64,000 nucleotides of DNA from Plazaster borealis (GCA_021014325.1 CM037463.1:10733001-10797000), one strand, 5' to 3'. Positions 1 through 11,500 are shown, counted from the first letter of the stretch. Made by a program: numbers and translations. Notes: generated by a model from the letters alone, not told the origin.

Positions 1-3000
1 TTTTATTTCAATACTTTGTATAAACTATTTGTTGGTGAACTATTAAAGGTATTTTTTGTTAGCGAGACACAGTTTGCTTAAGACTGATATTGTAAGAAAT
101 ACTTCCATTGTACTTCCACAGCTTAAATTTAAGGCCAAGACGATAAAATTTGTAGCTTTTTTAAAACTACCTTATGCCAAAGATGTTAGTGAATGTTAAT
201 AATGAAGTATTTTCGCATATTTATTGAGTTTTTTGGTAGTTAGATATTAACAACTTTAAAAAAAAATATACATATAATAAGCAGGTCAAATTGAAAAAAT
301 AAATGATAACAGATTTACAGATAACTTACAAGGTATAAAGATGGTCAGGGTGGGAAACTTCCCTTAAAATATTTTTTCCTGAAATGCTGGTTTTTTTTAA
401 GCAATTAGTAAAATAAATTAATTTGATCTCGCAAGTCCAAAACACAACTGAGAAAGTTGTGACACAACTGAGAAACCAAAAGTTGATGGAACCAGCTTAT
501 CAGTTGTACATCGATGCCTTGATCTGAAATTTCTAAACGGCATGGTCCAACAGATGTCAATCGTTCTTGCTGCTAAGTATAGCTTTCAAAATGGCTTCTC
601 ACCACAGAGAAAGCTTTGTAGTCTAGCAGCCCAGACATTAATGCTAGAAAGCTGAAGATCATGGGTTTGAAAACGGCCCAAATATACCACATTTTCTTTT
701 TCTGTAGGACTCGGATTTTGGCAAAGCACTGAGTATACAGTGCTTTATCACAGATTGGTGCAGGATAAAAAATATAAATTAATTTTGTTCGAGCATGTGA
801 TGTTTTATACCCTCGTCTTGAGCAAAGTTTAAATTTCTACTTGAAATAACGACTACATGTATATGTAACCTGTGACATAGCATGCTTGCAAACTTGGCCA
901 CTGAGCCTGGACTTCCTGCAGGCACGATTTGTACACAGCTCAATGTAGGAAAACATAAAGTCTTGCATTTTAAGAAAATCGCACTGTATGATTTTTTGAT
1001 GCATTACGAATCTAGGTCACATCTCAAAACTCGTTCAGCTGTTTTTACTATTCTTGATTTTAGGTGGTAGTTATTGTGATACTAAATGTAAAATTTGTCA
1101 TATGACCAATGTAGTATCTTGCCTGCCAGGAAACGCCCTGTGATGTTTAAGGTCACTCCTGTTGTAAAACAAGGTGACCTGGTCTATTGGAGCTTCCATT
1201 TAAACAAGGTCAAAGGACAATGAGGTCGGTTGTTGACGGTGATGATTTGAACAGGAAGGATATGATGGTAGTCAGAAGGTTGGTAACAATCAGGCAGAAA
1301 GAAGACAACTTAACACAATCAACATGCTATCTTAATCAAACAATCGAAACTCCATTTGTGATTTGTTAATAATATAAACACGACATTGTTATCATACTTG
1401 TTATGATAATGTCAAAGTTCATCAGTGGTTGTCGATCAGTAAATGGTCACAGCAAGAAAACGAGTTTCTACTTGAGGGTTAGGTACATGTAGGAGTCCAT
1501 AGTGAAACCTGAAAGACTAAGCTAGGTGTGATATACATGTAGTCACTTGCAAGAGAAAATTTTGGTTGGGTGACTGGAATCGACTAGACTTACAGAGCTG
1601 CCAACTCTCTCTCTGATTCTGCAGAAAGAAAGTTCCCTGATAATAAACAAATCTTTCCATGTACTGATGAATAAATTTGGAAATCTCCCTGATTGTAGAA
1701 ACTTTTTCCCTATTATGTCAAATGAAAGTTTAAATATCTCCCTGATTGTTATACAAAATCTCCCTGATTGCAAGATGCAAATGTTGGCTGCTCTGGACTT
1801 GACCATAGTTGATATACGTTCACTCGATTGCTACGTGGTTTAACTAGCTCGTCCAACCTAGCCCCAGAGCACTGTTTCTCGAGTCAAATAACGAAGTTAT
1901 GTCACTATTTCAAGATGGCAGTTAGCAGTTAGGTGCTGTGATGGAGAAAGTTTTCAAACTTTTGCAATCCGACACACAAAAAGTTAATTTTAACAGATCG
2001 GCTAGAGTAGTAGTTTAACAATAAATGGTAGGTTTTTGCCAATAAAATATGTCAATCAATAAGATTATAATTATTATTGCAGTATATTATGCAAGTTATT
2101 TGTTTCTGGGCCAATACATTTTTCTGTTCACTTTAACGTCACCTTTGTTTGGTTGCTACAATTGACAAATCAATCGACTAAACACATTTGAGTGTAACAC
2201 AGACCATGCATGCGTGATTTAAATGGCAAATTGACTAAAAAGGTTAGCACCCGAACTTGCTCCAAGTTCATACCACATAGTGTAAAGTCGGCCATCTTTA
2301 AAATGCACAGATAAGATTTATACGTAAATACTAGCAATTGATGAATCATGTTTGAATGCACAATGCTGCGTTATGCGTAAAAAATACCCCCGTGCGGCAT
2401 GCACAAGTTTCATAAAATGGCTTGCATGATTGGTCGGTGAATTCACTTGGCTGCGTAGAGAAATTAGAATGCTTGACTTGGCCAAAACTCATGCTGCCCG
2501 TATGAAATGGGGGTATATCAGAAATTATCTATTTGACATGTTTGAACCTTGTAAAAGCAGTTAGCAAAGTCTTAGTATAAGGGCTTACCTACATATGGAT
2601 GTATAACTATAAGCTTTTAAATGTTTTGTTTTATTTATTTTTTGTTTTTCTAAGGCTGGCTAAGTACAATCTTTTGTATTTTCTGAGGGTAAACAAACAA
2701 CAAATATTTAAAAACCATACTAAAATAAGGAGAATGTGGGGTTTTAACTTGCTGGTAATTAATTTGAAAATGCTAGAATGTTAGCTATTGATTATTTAAA
2801 AAAAAATTATAAAAAGTTGTTGCTAAGAACTATAATTAGGATACAAAAATTGTTATTATGTTTCTTTCTTTCAAATATTACATTTTGTGCAAAAGGTAGA
2901 GAGAACAGTGCTAAAACAAATTATGTAAAATTAATTTTATTTACAGTAAGCAACTCATCTTGCCACATTGTTCACTTGAAGCTTTTTATAAGTAATTCAT

Positions 3001-3130
3001 ATGCATAGTATATTTTATTTCACATATTTTTATGCCAATATTTCGGTATTTCACAATTTTATGGTGCTTTCATTTATAACCTCATCGTCTGCTTAAATCA
3101 GTTGTTTAGCATAGCATAATCAAATTATAG
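1..3130. other. Repeat-bearing flank, no gene seen
   Basis: AT-rich sequence with no convincing splice-flanked coding exon on either strand. About 630-790 resembles the degenerate head and tail of the tRNA-derived SINE seen intact near 37.2 kb (the tail reads like 'gagtatacagtgcttta'). 1590-1800 is one copy of a ~200-bp interspersed element. The short ORFs near 882 and 1187 have no recognisable domain and no splice context. Confidence 0.5.
1588..1800. repeat. ~200-bp interspersed element, copy 1
   Basis: Starts 'gagctgccaactctc' and ends near 'ttggctgctctgg', with several internal 'ctccctgatt' blocks. Matching copies lie at about 17168-17375 and 38466-38660, both inside CENPE introns. It has no coding capacity. 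The ends are partly complementary (agctgccaac / gttggcagct), so it may be a non-autonomous foldback element. Confidence 0.7.
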
Positions 3131-3530
3131 TTAAAGGAATTGTATACGTTTGGTAATTGGAACCCACTGTTTGTTTCAATCCTGTATAGTTGTAGATATA
3201 TACCATAAAACTAACCTGTGAAAATTTCATTTCAAAAGGTGGTAGTGTTTTTGAGATAAATTGCAAAAATCTGGAGCGGTTATGTCCACGAGGGAAGAAT
3301 AATCTGCAATTTGAATACACAATCTGAGAAACTTTACTCTCAGTAATGCTTTTCAGATTTAAATTTGTTGGGGATAAAAAGTGATATCTTTTTTTGATAA
3401 TCGCAGTACTTTGAATTGAAAAGTTTCTCAAAATGCATTATACTATCCAAAGCTGCTGTACTTCTTACCAAGTAAGTTTTTATTGCCATTACTTTTTAGA
3501 GTCATTACCAAACGTATACAGACCCTTTAA
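3131..3530. mobile_element. MITE-like element, family B, full-length copy
   Basis: A ~400-bp element bounded by TTAAAGG... and ...CCTTTAA, with inner ends 'tatacgtttggtaatt' and 'cattaccaaacgtataca' forming terminal inverted repeats. The same body recurs near 20098, 42617, 44178, 48552, 57181 and 61226. It is non-coding, so it would need a transposase supplied in trans. The TTAA-containing ends are compatible with a TTAA target site, which is an inference. Confidence 0.8.
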
Positions 3531-5254
3531 AGGTCAATTTTATAATTAATATATTAGTTAGAATTATTTCAGTAATAGTCTGCTAATACATGTTTGTTAA
3601 ATAGCTCTAAAAAATACTTTCAGTAAACAGTATACAACTACATGTACATGTAAAGAATGTTTATGAGTGCAGTGGTGAGTTCACAGATTGAAAATATGAA
3701 TGTTCCGTTCAACAAGGCAAAGTCGAGTTAAAGGGAACGTTTAAGTTGGGAAGGTTCTGCTCTACCCCCAGCCCGGCTCCTAGTGGATGATACCCATGCC
3801 TACATCCTTACGGACTGTGAAGGGGGTAACCCTGTTTCAGCCCCAGGAGTAGGTGGCAACGTGCCCCTGGTGGCAGTTGATTTTGGTCGACAGCCCAAAT
3901 CAGTTAAATGTTGCCCTCACCTTGAAGTGGCCGTCCAGCCTTGTGATGTTAGGCGATTTCTCACATAAAAAAACCCCACAAAAACAAAAACATATTCCCT
4001 CCATTTCACAAGGCATTCATTATTATTTTTATATAACATCCAAGAAGATCTTTTGTCCTTTGATTGGAGGATAAAACGATAAGAAAAAACCCAAAAGTAC
4101 AATAATAATTGTTTTCTGGCATCCATGACAAGGGTCTTTTTTACTGTGGTCAGGCGGCGTGCAACGTGTGGTACCTTCTAGCGTGCAACAGTGTGAAAAA
4201 AAAGGATGGGATGGAAATGCCGATGAATACATGTAGTACCAAAATGCCAGTTTATGACGTAGGCCATGTAATGGTTTGACTAATGAATACCACATGACCT
4301 ACTATCCTCAAATCAAATGACAAGTATCTTATCGGGTGTTATATAATATTTGATAAAAAGGTAGTAAATTATCATGATTTAAATTTATTTTATAGAAGGC
4401 AATTTTTGTATTTTTATAAATATTATTCTCTCTTTTGTTTAATAAGTATTATGAAATACAATTGACACTGTTCTCAATTGTTCATTTTTATCATATTTTG
4501 TCAACTGCATTTTGATAAATTTACTGATATAATTGAAACCATTTTGGTGTACATATACCTGTAAAAAAGAAGTACAGATTTGGCAATTAAAAAATAAAAA
4601 ACTAACATTTGGCCAGCATACCACTGTTAGTGTTAAAGGTATTATACATGAATTGGTAATTAGGATAAAAAACATCACTGTTTAGCGGATTAAGCCCACA
4701 TTTTCACAGACTTGTTATTTTATGTATAATGGTTGATCACACAAAACGTGAACACTGCCTGCGACTATTTTGTCAGCTCTTGTTTGTTTTATTTAATGAA
4801 AACTAGAATGTAGGAAAAAAAAAACATTGATGTACTTTCTCTTAAATTCCACAAGACCAAATTATGCAATTTGTTTACATTTTAAGCAATCAAGCTTTTG
4901 CTAAAATATTTGTATTATTAATAATAATTTATTGCATTTTGTAGTGCGCCCTCTCCATCCGAGGATGTTCGGAGGCGCAATTTACAATAAAAATTACGGA
5001 AGTATTGACATTTTATTACCAAAATAATTCAAACTTAATTTGTAAGAATGTTTGTTTAAAATATGTTGTGACTATCTGTACACAGATTTTTTTATTTACT
5101 TTTATATAAAATACAAAATGGCAGTTACTTTCAACAGAATTTTAATACTGTAAATTGTTAACATGAATTTGCTTTTTGAATATATATCCCACTGTTCTTT
5201 ATGAAAAGTTGTGTGCTGACCTTTCTTTCTGTTTGTAGTAAAACACAAGGATTC
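3531..5254. other. Non-coding flank with interspersed repeats
   Basis: No exon recognised. About 3765-3970 is an interspersed element whose inverted copy lies at about 32695-32890 in a CENPE intron. About 4634-4800 resembles the right part of a TTAAAGG-ended element also seen near 58608. The remainder is AT-rich sequence without features I can name. Confidence 0.5.
3765..3970 (+). repeat. ~200-bp interspersed element, copy 1
   Basis: The segment from 'ccagcccggctcctagtgga' to 'gatgttaggcgatttctc' recurs reverse-complemented at about 32700-32885. The ORFs across it are a by-product of its higher GC content. Its family is not identified. Confidence 0.65.
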
Positions 5255-5605
5255 AGTCATGCTTCAAGTTTCCGAATTATAATTTGGGAGGCTAAACATC
5301 TTACTTGTAGCCGAAAAAGCTGAATTGCGAAGGACGGCGGCGTTAATGTGTCCAAGCCACAGGCATGTGAATACGCCTTTGGCAGCCAGCCACATTGACC
5401 CATATACCACTGAGAACAGCCAGAGAGCGACAGTGTTTGATTTTTCCGGACGGAGGAAAACCAGAGGGCCATGGGGAAAAACCCTTGTGGCACAGGAGTG
5501 AACCAATGCACAAACTCTACTCACATATGGCCCCAGCGGGGAATCGAACCAGGGCCATTATAGTGGTGAGAGGTGAGCGCTTTTCGCATGAGCCACCCAT
5601 TTTGC
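5255..5605 (-). mobile_element. tRNA-derived SINE
   Basis: On the minus strand the head reads GGTGGCTCATGCG... and contains the RNA polymerase III B-box-like 'ggttcgattcc'. A ~250-bp non-tRNA body follows, ending near 'aattataattcggaaacttg'. The head does not form a complete tRNA, so this is a SINE and not a tRNA gene. Confidence 0.65.
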
Positions 5606-5607
5606 CT

Positions 5608-5766
5608 CAACTATGGCTCAATCATAGTTTGGACTGGCTGAATCATAGTTGTGACTGGCCCAAGCATAGTTGGGACTGGCCCAATCATAGTTGTCACTAG
5701 CCCAATCATAGTTGTGACTGGCCGAATCATAGTTGGGAATGGCCCAACCATAGTTGGTACTGGCCC
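5608..5766. repeat. 22-bp minisatellite, block 1
   Basis: About seven tandem copies of a 22-bp unit close to 'atcatagttgggactggccc' plus two bases, with scattered substitutions. It follows the SINE directly. A second block of the same unit lies at about 6000-6127. Confidence 0.85.
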
Positions 5767-5880
5767 ATATAGTACAGGATCAACTCAAGTGTATGCTCTT
5801 TGTTGAACTCAATCTTAGACTGGTAAAAGGCCTGTTGGTTGAAATTTGTTCAGGACTTCATGGAGGCAATCGCCTTCGTA

Positions 5881-5941
5881 CCCCTGGTCATTGCCTTATG
5901 TGCCCCTGGTCATTGCCTAATGTGCCCCTGGTCATTGCCTC
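5881..5941. repeat. 23-bp triplicated repeat
   Basis: Three near-identical 23-bp units built on 'cccctggtcattgcct', sitting between the two blocks of the 22-bp minisatellite. Confidence 0.85.
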
Positions 5942-5999
5942 CATGTCCTTCGAGTGGTGAGAGGCGAGCGCTGTATGCAATAGCCATCCAACGATGGCA

Positions 6000-6127
6000 A
6001 AACCAAAGTTGGGACTGGCCGAACCATAGTTGGGACTGGCCGAACCATAGTTGAGACTGGCCCAACCATAGTTGGGACTGGCCCTACCATAGTTGGGACT
6101 GGCCCAACCATAGTTTGGACTGGCCCA
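6000..6127. repeat. 22-bp minisatellite, block 2
   Basis: Six tandem copies of the 'catagttgggactggccc' unit, the same as at 5608-5766. A segment near 'atagtacaggatcaactcaa' occurs after both blocks, so the whole array-plus-flank appears to have been duplicated. Confidence 0.85.
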
Positions 6128-6510
6128 AATAAAAATAGTATAGGATCAACTCAAGTGTATGCTCTTTGTTATACATCCAAGCATATTGCTGATTGCAAAA
6201 ATACAGTACAAGAATACATTCACTTGGGTTAAAGAGAAGAAATACAGCACCATTTTCACCGAATAAAAATATCAAAAATTGTATCATCCTTTTTTGTCTT
6301 TTGTTTACCAACACTTGCCGACATTTTGATTACAGCATTTCTTTTCTGTTTTAATGTTTGTGCTTCAAGGCAGATGGCCACTGTTATTTGCTACTTCGCA
6401 GAGCCGGTCTCTCACATTATTAATACACCCCCCATGTGACCAGTCTTCGACCAATCAAAGTGCATAAACTCTCCGAGGTATTTGTTAATAGTTGATCTAA
6501 ATAATGTATT

Positions 6511-6928
6511 GGTCGTGGCCGAGCGGATAAGAATACCAAACTCGAGCTCTGGTGTTTCTGATCAGCAGAGTGTGGGTTCGAATCCCAGTCGTGACACTTG
6601 TGTCCTTAAGCAAGACACTTAACCACATGCTTTGTCCTTCGGATGGGACCCTATTTAAGCCGTAGGTCCCGTGTGTTGAGTAATGCACGTAAAAGAACCC
6701 AGTGCACTTATCATAAAGAGAAGGGGTTCGTTCGCCCCGATGTTCCTGGTTTGATTGGCTGAATATTGCGCGACAGCACCTTGTAAACCATTACATGGTG
6801 CTATGCAAAGGAATAGGTCTCATACTTCAACACGTAACTCCACTTACCTTGTAGGAAAAATACTGAGCGCTTTGAGACACCCATCGGGAGTATAAAGCGC
6901 TATGTAAGAATTGCGTATTATTATTATT
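6511..6928 (+). mobile_element. tRNA-derived SINE, family S1, full-length copy
   Basis: The head 'ggtcgtggccgagcggataa' is A-box-like, and 'gggttcgaatccc' is a B box. The body includes 'cttcggatgggacc' and 'aaccattacatggtgct'. The 3' end is 'gcgctatgtaagaattgcg' followed by an ATT microsatellite tail. Other copies lie at about 18841, 24449, 8690(-), 9205(-) and 40025(-). The head derives from a Ser/Leu-type tRNA, judging by GTGGCCGAGCGG. Confidence 0.85.
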
Positions 6929-7113
6929 GTCCGTATGGCAAATTTTGCCAAACATGTGAAATTGTTTCACATGCGTAAAAAGGGGGTGCAATAAAATGGC
7001 AGTGCACATCTGCAAAACTGTTTCGCGTGTTGTTAATGACTCACTCAGTGTTGGTTCTGTTTCTGTAATGCATAATACAGATCTACACCAAAGCTGCGCC
7101 TTGCCTTACAGTT

Positions 7114-7419
7114 TATAGACCCATTGCATATATATGACGTCACACTCTAAAAAAGGAGGCAGATCATTGGACGATAGCTGTTCTTTGTGCGTAAAAACGT
7201 GCGCGTGACCTCAGCATACCTGTAGCGTTTGGCGTTATGCAAGGGGGACCTATTGATTTCTATAGCCCCCTTACACAACGCGGAACGCACCTCCGAGCAA
7301 TGCGCGTCATTTTGGGTGTTAGCTCTCTTTTATGCATGTTTGTATACGATTTTGACACCCAAAATGGCGGACAGGATAGGTTCGTGCGAGTGCGCAGCGC
7401 ATTGTGCAAGGGGTCTATA
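7114..7419. mobile_element. Short TIR element overlapping the PEX11G stop codon
   Basis: The ends TATAGACCC (7114-7122) and GGGTCTATA (7411-7419) are inverted repeats, continued inward by 'ttgca' and 'tgcaa'. Internal inverted blocks occur around 'ttttgggtgtta' and 'gacacccaaaatgg'. About 300 bp and non-coding. A TA target duplication is possible. Its right end supplies the stop codon of PEX11G. Confidence 0.6.
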
Positions 7420-7652
7420 CTGCAACATTGGTCTGCATCTGAAGAATAATATTTCTCAGGAGCAGAACCGAGGAAATTGTACCGAAAAATCCAACCGTAG
7501 TGTTGGAGAGTTGACCACCCCACAGAAACCCTGATGGCAACCAGTGAATTGCATTGCAAAGATCGGCTACATTCTTGATGATTTCTAGGAATTGTGTTTT
7601 CGCTGCTGTCTGTAGACGGGATACCAGTTGTTTCTCGGATGAGAGGTCTTGG
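7415..7652 (-). CDS. PEX11G: PEX11G exon 3 (C terminus, stop)
   Basis: Acceptor TTGATTTCAG. The frame reads QDLSSEKQLVSRLQ, then VADLCNAIHWLPSG, FLWGGQLSNTTVG, GTISSVLLLRNII, and stops TAG at 7417-7415. The second hydrophobic segment matches the C-terminal membrane segment of the family. If the AAG acceptor is used the exon starts at 7647. The last codon and the stop lie in the end of the TIR element at 7114-7419. Confidence 0.85.
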
Positions 7653-10600
7653 CTGAAATCAAATTAAAAATGAAATACAAATTAAATAAGATAATATTTT
7701 TATGGTAGAACTCTTTTTACTCCTAAAAGAAATTTGCAACGGTGATCATTCTCATTTTTACCATTACACTTATGACTGATATAAGCAATGTATACTCGGT
7801 CCTTTCCTGTGTGAAATAATTTTCCACAGGCTACCGATAGGGATTCGAACCCATGTCCCCCACATTCTAGAGCAGTTTGTTTGTTTGTTTGTTTGTTTGT
7901 TTAGATTATCTTTCCGTCAAGGAAACTCAGCAAACTCCCACAAGGGGATAAACACCAAGCTGGCAACAGCCAATCTCTCTTATACAAACATTGGTTTAAC
8001 GTCTATGAATATGAATTGCACAATTCAATCAATTGTGATTCAGTAACTAGAGGACAGTACTTATTCTAGTCATTGTGAAATCAACAGTTAGCTTGATAGG
8101 ATTCAAACCCACAACCTCAAGATTGCAAATCCACGGTGAATTGAAAGTAATAGTTGGTTCTGTTCTGCAGTTCTGAATGTACCAAGTTTGGACAAAACCC
8201 TGCAGGGTTTATGGGTAAACTCAACGGCTTGTCAGCGTATGATTTTTGCATGTAATGGAACAGGACAATTTAGTTTCCTTTGAACGTGGTGTGAAAGGCA
8301 GAAATAATTTTATTCCATGGGCAAGAGGTCAAAGGTAACTGGCTACCGGCTTTGAAACTGTTCAGTACTTGATCTATGGAGTAATCTTGGAAATTCAATG
8401 GCTTGTCAGTGTAGGATTTTAGCATGTAATGGAACAGGAAAATTTAGTTTCCTTTGAATGTGGTATGAAAGGCAGAAATAATTTAATTTCATGGACAAGA
8501 GGTCGAAGGTTACTAGCTGGATCAGCTACAAAACTGTTCAGTACTTGATCTATGGAGTAATCTTGGTGGGGTTGACTCGGCTTTCAAGAAGAAGAGTTCA
8601 TGGGTTGTCAGCAAAGGTTTTTATACTGTAACAGTGGAGAAAAATGTCCTTTTGAAAAGTGTTATTATTTTAATTGCTATTATTATTATATATTTCTGGT
8701 CATGAAACCAAGGATGCCTCATAAGTTAACTCTTAATCACTGTAGCTCGCAAGACTGAGGAAACCTGTAAACAAGGGTGCTTGCTATGTGAACCAGAACA
8801 CCGGGGTTAACCCCTACTCTTCCACGATAAGTGTTCTGGGTTCTTTTACATACGCTACCAATCCTATTACACGGGACCTACGGCTTAATGTCCCATCCGA
8901 AGGACAAAGCAATTATGGTGAGGTATCTTGCTTAAGGACACAAGGCCATGACCGGGACTCGAACCCACACTCTGCTGATCAGAAATACCAGAGCTTGAGT
9001 CAGGTGGTCTTAGGCACTTGGCCACGCCACGCCACAACCACTGAGTATAGTGTTGACTGACTGGACAGGATGGAATGACTTGTTTTTAATGTCTTCACCT
9101 GCTTGGTTCTCTGGTGGGATCTTCCATCTGAATATGATGTTCACGTAGATGCTTCATCAGCCCGAATAACAGTGTTAAGCTCCTGAAGGAAAAAAGATCA
9201 TTTTATTATTATTATATATTTCTGGTAATGAAACCAAGGATGCCTCATGAGTGAATTTAATCACTGTATCGCTTGCAAGCCTGAGGAAACATGTAAACAA
9301 GGGTGCTTGCTATGTGAACCAGAAACACCGGGTTAACCCCTACTTTATGTCCCATCTGAAGGACAAATTTGCTCAAGGACACAAGTGCCACGACCAGGAC
9401 TCAAACCTACACTCTGCTGACCAGAAACAAGGGAGCTTGAGTCCGGTGCTCTTAACCGCTCAGCCATGACGCACCAGGTTGATAATAGTTGGGGCACGAA
9501 TCAATATTTACACTGTGATTTTTTTTTAAAGTGTATTATATACTTGTGCTTTTTGATTTAAGGTTGCTCCATCATCACTATCTTTTCCGCTAACCGCAGT
9601 ACTTCGAAGTGAAAAGTTTCTTAACATGCATTATACTATCCAAAGCTGCTGTACTTCTTACTTAGTTTTTATTGCCATTAAATATAAAATATATTTTTCT
9701 CAGCTTTTGTGTATATATTTTGTTTTTGTAGTGGTTCATGTGTAAAGCGCTATGATCATGTTCTTTGGAATAGCGCTATACAAGCGCTGTTTATTATTAT
9801 TATTAATTATTAGAGTCATTACCAAACGCATATAGACCCTTTAAGCAGGGTTGTAGCTAGACCAATTTTAGTGGTCGGTTCTAAATAAATAAAAATTGAA
9901 GTCCACCAAGGGCGAGCGGAACGAGTGGAGCCTACCGTTATTACAGTCTACGTTTGAAGCGGCCCATAGATGGTCTCTTAGTACACACCTTAAGATGCTG
10001 AATGTTAAAGACAATACCCATGCAGAAAGTGATAATGTCCACCATCTTGAGGATGAGGTGTTGATGAGTTTATTGTCTGCTGCCCAGGCGATGTGCTCCA
10101 GAGGGAAGAACACCTGATCACACAGATTGTTCAGCAGACCTAGCGCTCGAAGCCACAAGCTCTTTTCCTGTACAAATAGAAATTAGCAAAACAAAACACA
10201 CTATTAGTAGCAGTTACTTGAGGAATTTATAAGTCAATTAATCGATCGAACTGCAAAATAGAATAATTAACAATCTATTATAGTTGTTCATGTTTTTAAG
10301 GGGGTTCTTGATCAATGTACTCCAGATTTCTCAGATGCTCAGGGATAGTTGATATGGCTTTAATTGGCACCATCTTCATTCAGTTGAAATAAAACTTGAA
10401 AATACTTTTAAAAAATTGGAATTTTGCAATAATTGAGCCGAGTATTTGATCATCGACAGCATGATAAAATCAACTCCATTGCGCGACCCTTCAACTCAAT
10501 GGTCCGCCACACTGAAACCTCCCCTCCCGTCCTAGGAAAAAAACCAATCCCAGAACTCCAGAAGACATTTATTTGCAAAAACAAGGGGTGACCAGGGGCG

Positions 10601-11500
10601 TATCCAGGATTTTCAGAAAGGGGGGGCACAAACTTTGCAGGCTAACTTTTCAAGTTGAAAATGTTCAGTAATCCTGCTGTTGTTTTTAACTGGTCGGGCC
10701 TACTTAATTAGTTATGGCCCCTTGGTCCGATTTTCACAAAGAGCCAACCTATTAACTTATAAGAATAGATTGATCTTAACTGCGAATCAATCTTAGCTAC
10801 TAAGCAATGTCACAACAATCTCTATGGTAATATTGAAAACTCATCTTGAAAGATTAATCTTACTTTAAATGTGCTTTGTGAAATCATACTCAGTCATAGA
10901 CTCTAAAAAGTCTAAGTCTAGAGAAAGGACCCACAGAGTAAAATCTAGCCCAGGAAATTTGTAAACAAAGGCCCAGATAGATGCTCTCTGATAGTTTTTA
11001 CTTTGTTTTAGTTTAAGTTTACTTTGTTACCCATTTAACTATTTGTTAGTTGAATTTGCTGTTTTCATTTCTTTTTCCGGCGGCGGAAATATAGGGAACA
11101 TGTCCGCACGGGCATGACCATCACTGCACTGATGACAGACCCAAGGAAATTCTGCCGTTATTATTTTTCTAATAATTTTGTCAAACTGTTCCTTTAGTTT
11201 TACGGGGGTGTAACCCATCCTCACGAGAGAAACCCCACTCTTGTACTGTTTCATAACTACCTGAGTGCCCCAGCCATACGATAAGGAGTAAGCCAACATC
11301 GGCAAGTCATCAAACAGCCGTAAAACTGTTCTGCAGGAGCTGAGGAGTCCGCTAATGGTCAGAAGTTTCTTAGAGATCGTGGACGATCTTGCAAGCCCCG
11401 ACAGCAACAGTGACCCATATGATATGATCCTCATCACTTTGTCCTTTCCACCGCTAGTTTGGAGGATATTTGTAATTAATCTCATCTGGTTTGAAGCCAT
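7415..11500 (-). CDS. PEX11G: Peroxisomal membrane protein 11 gamma (three-exon gene)
   Basis: PEX11 proteins sit in the peroxisomal membrane and promote its elongation and division; the gamma (PEX11C) form is the most divergent animal paralog. Exons on the minus strand: 11500-11261, 10167-9936 and about 7652-7415. Exon 1 carries the family signature CRTVLRLFDDLPML. Exon 2 carries EHIAWAADNKL and SSRWWTLS. Exon 3 carries VADLCNAIHWLPSGFLWGG and GTISSVLLL. Order and spacing match vertebrate PEX11G (about 240 residues). The exon 2/3 junction is uncertain: the donor at 9936 leaves phase 1, whereas the obvious CAG acceptor before 7652 needs phase 2. An AAG acceptor 5 nt downstream (exon from 7647) restores frame and gives about 234 residues. 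Start: ATG at 11500, purine at -3. It lies head-to-head with CENPE. The identity is firm; the one junction is not. Confidence 0.9.
8221..8570. repeat. ~175-bp tandem duplication in PEX11G intron 2
   Basis: Two adjacent diverged copies (about 8221-8395 and 8396-8570). Each runs from 'ggcttgtcag' through 'gtaatggaacagga' to 'acttgatctatggagtaatc'. Non-coding. Confidence 0.8.
8690..9040 (-). mobile_element. tRNA-derived SINE, family S1
   Basis: Reverse orientation. The tRNA-like head (ending in gtggcgtggccaag on the minus strand) lies at the right, and 'ttcgagtcccggtcatg' is its B-box segment. The body is shared with the copy at 6511. It lies in PEX11G intron 2. Confidence 0.75.
9205..9475 (-). 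mobile_element. tRNA-derived SINE, family S1, internally deleted
   Basis: Carries 'aaaccaaggatgcctcatga' at the left and the tRNA-like head 'gcgtcatggctgagcggtta' (minus strand) at the right. It lacks part of the body compared with the copy at 8690. Confidence 0.75.
9582..9846. mobile_element. Family B MITE fragment interrupted by another element
   Basis: Right part of a family B element: 'taaccgcagtacttcgaagt' to about 9679, then 'agagtcattaccaaacgcat' to 9846. It is split by about 130 bp (9680-9812) ending 'agcgctatacaagcgctg' plus ATT repeats, which looks like a LINE or SINE 3' tail inserted later. Confidence 0.65.
9936..10167 (-). CDS. PEX11G: PEX11G exon 2
   Basis: Acceptor TTTGTACAG, then EKSLWLRALGLLNNLCDQ, the EHIAWAAD motif, SSRWW and a hydrophobic stretch (SAWVLSLTFSIL) likely to be membrane-embedded. 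The preferred donor GTAGGC leaves phase 1. An alternative donor GTGTGT would end the exon at 9989 in phase 2 and fit the canonical exon 3 acceptor, but it would make the protein about 16 residues shorter and remove the segment after the hydrophobic stretch. Confidence 0.8.
11261..11500 (-). CDS. PEX11G: PEX11G exon 1 (80 codons, start)
   Basis: Runs from ATG (MASNQMRLIT) to GWGTQ, followed by donor GTAGTT, phase 0. It contains the conserved N-terminal GKDKVMRIISYG and CRTVLRLFDDLPML. The open frame continues past the donor into non-homologous sequence, which marks the splice. Confidence 0.9.

Noticed and set aside
5608..6127. CRISPR-like array
   Set aside because: The 22-bp units are directly tandem with no unique spacers; a eukaryotic minisatellite.
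7260..7559. 99-codon minus-strand ORF as an independent gene
   Set aside because: Its open frame differs from the PEX11G frame, which reads IHWLPSGFLWGG across the same DNA; it is an out-of-frame shadow of PEX11G exon 3 and the TIR element.
9989..10167. Short version of PEX11G exon 2 ending at GTGTGT
   Set aside because: In frame with the canonical exon 3 acceptor, but it removes residues after the hydrophobic stretch that are needed to match the family's length; kept only as an alternative.
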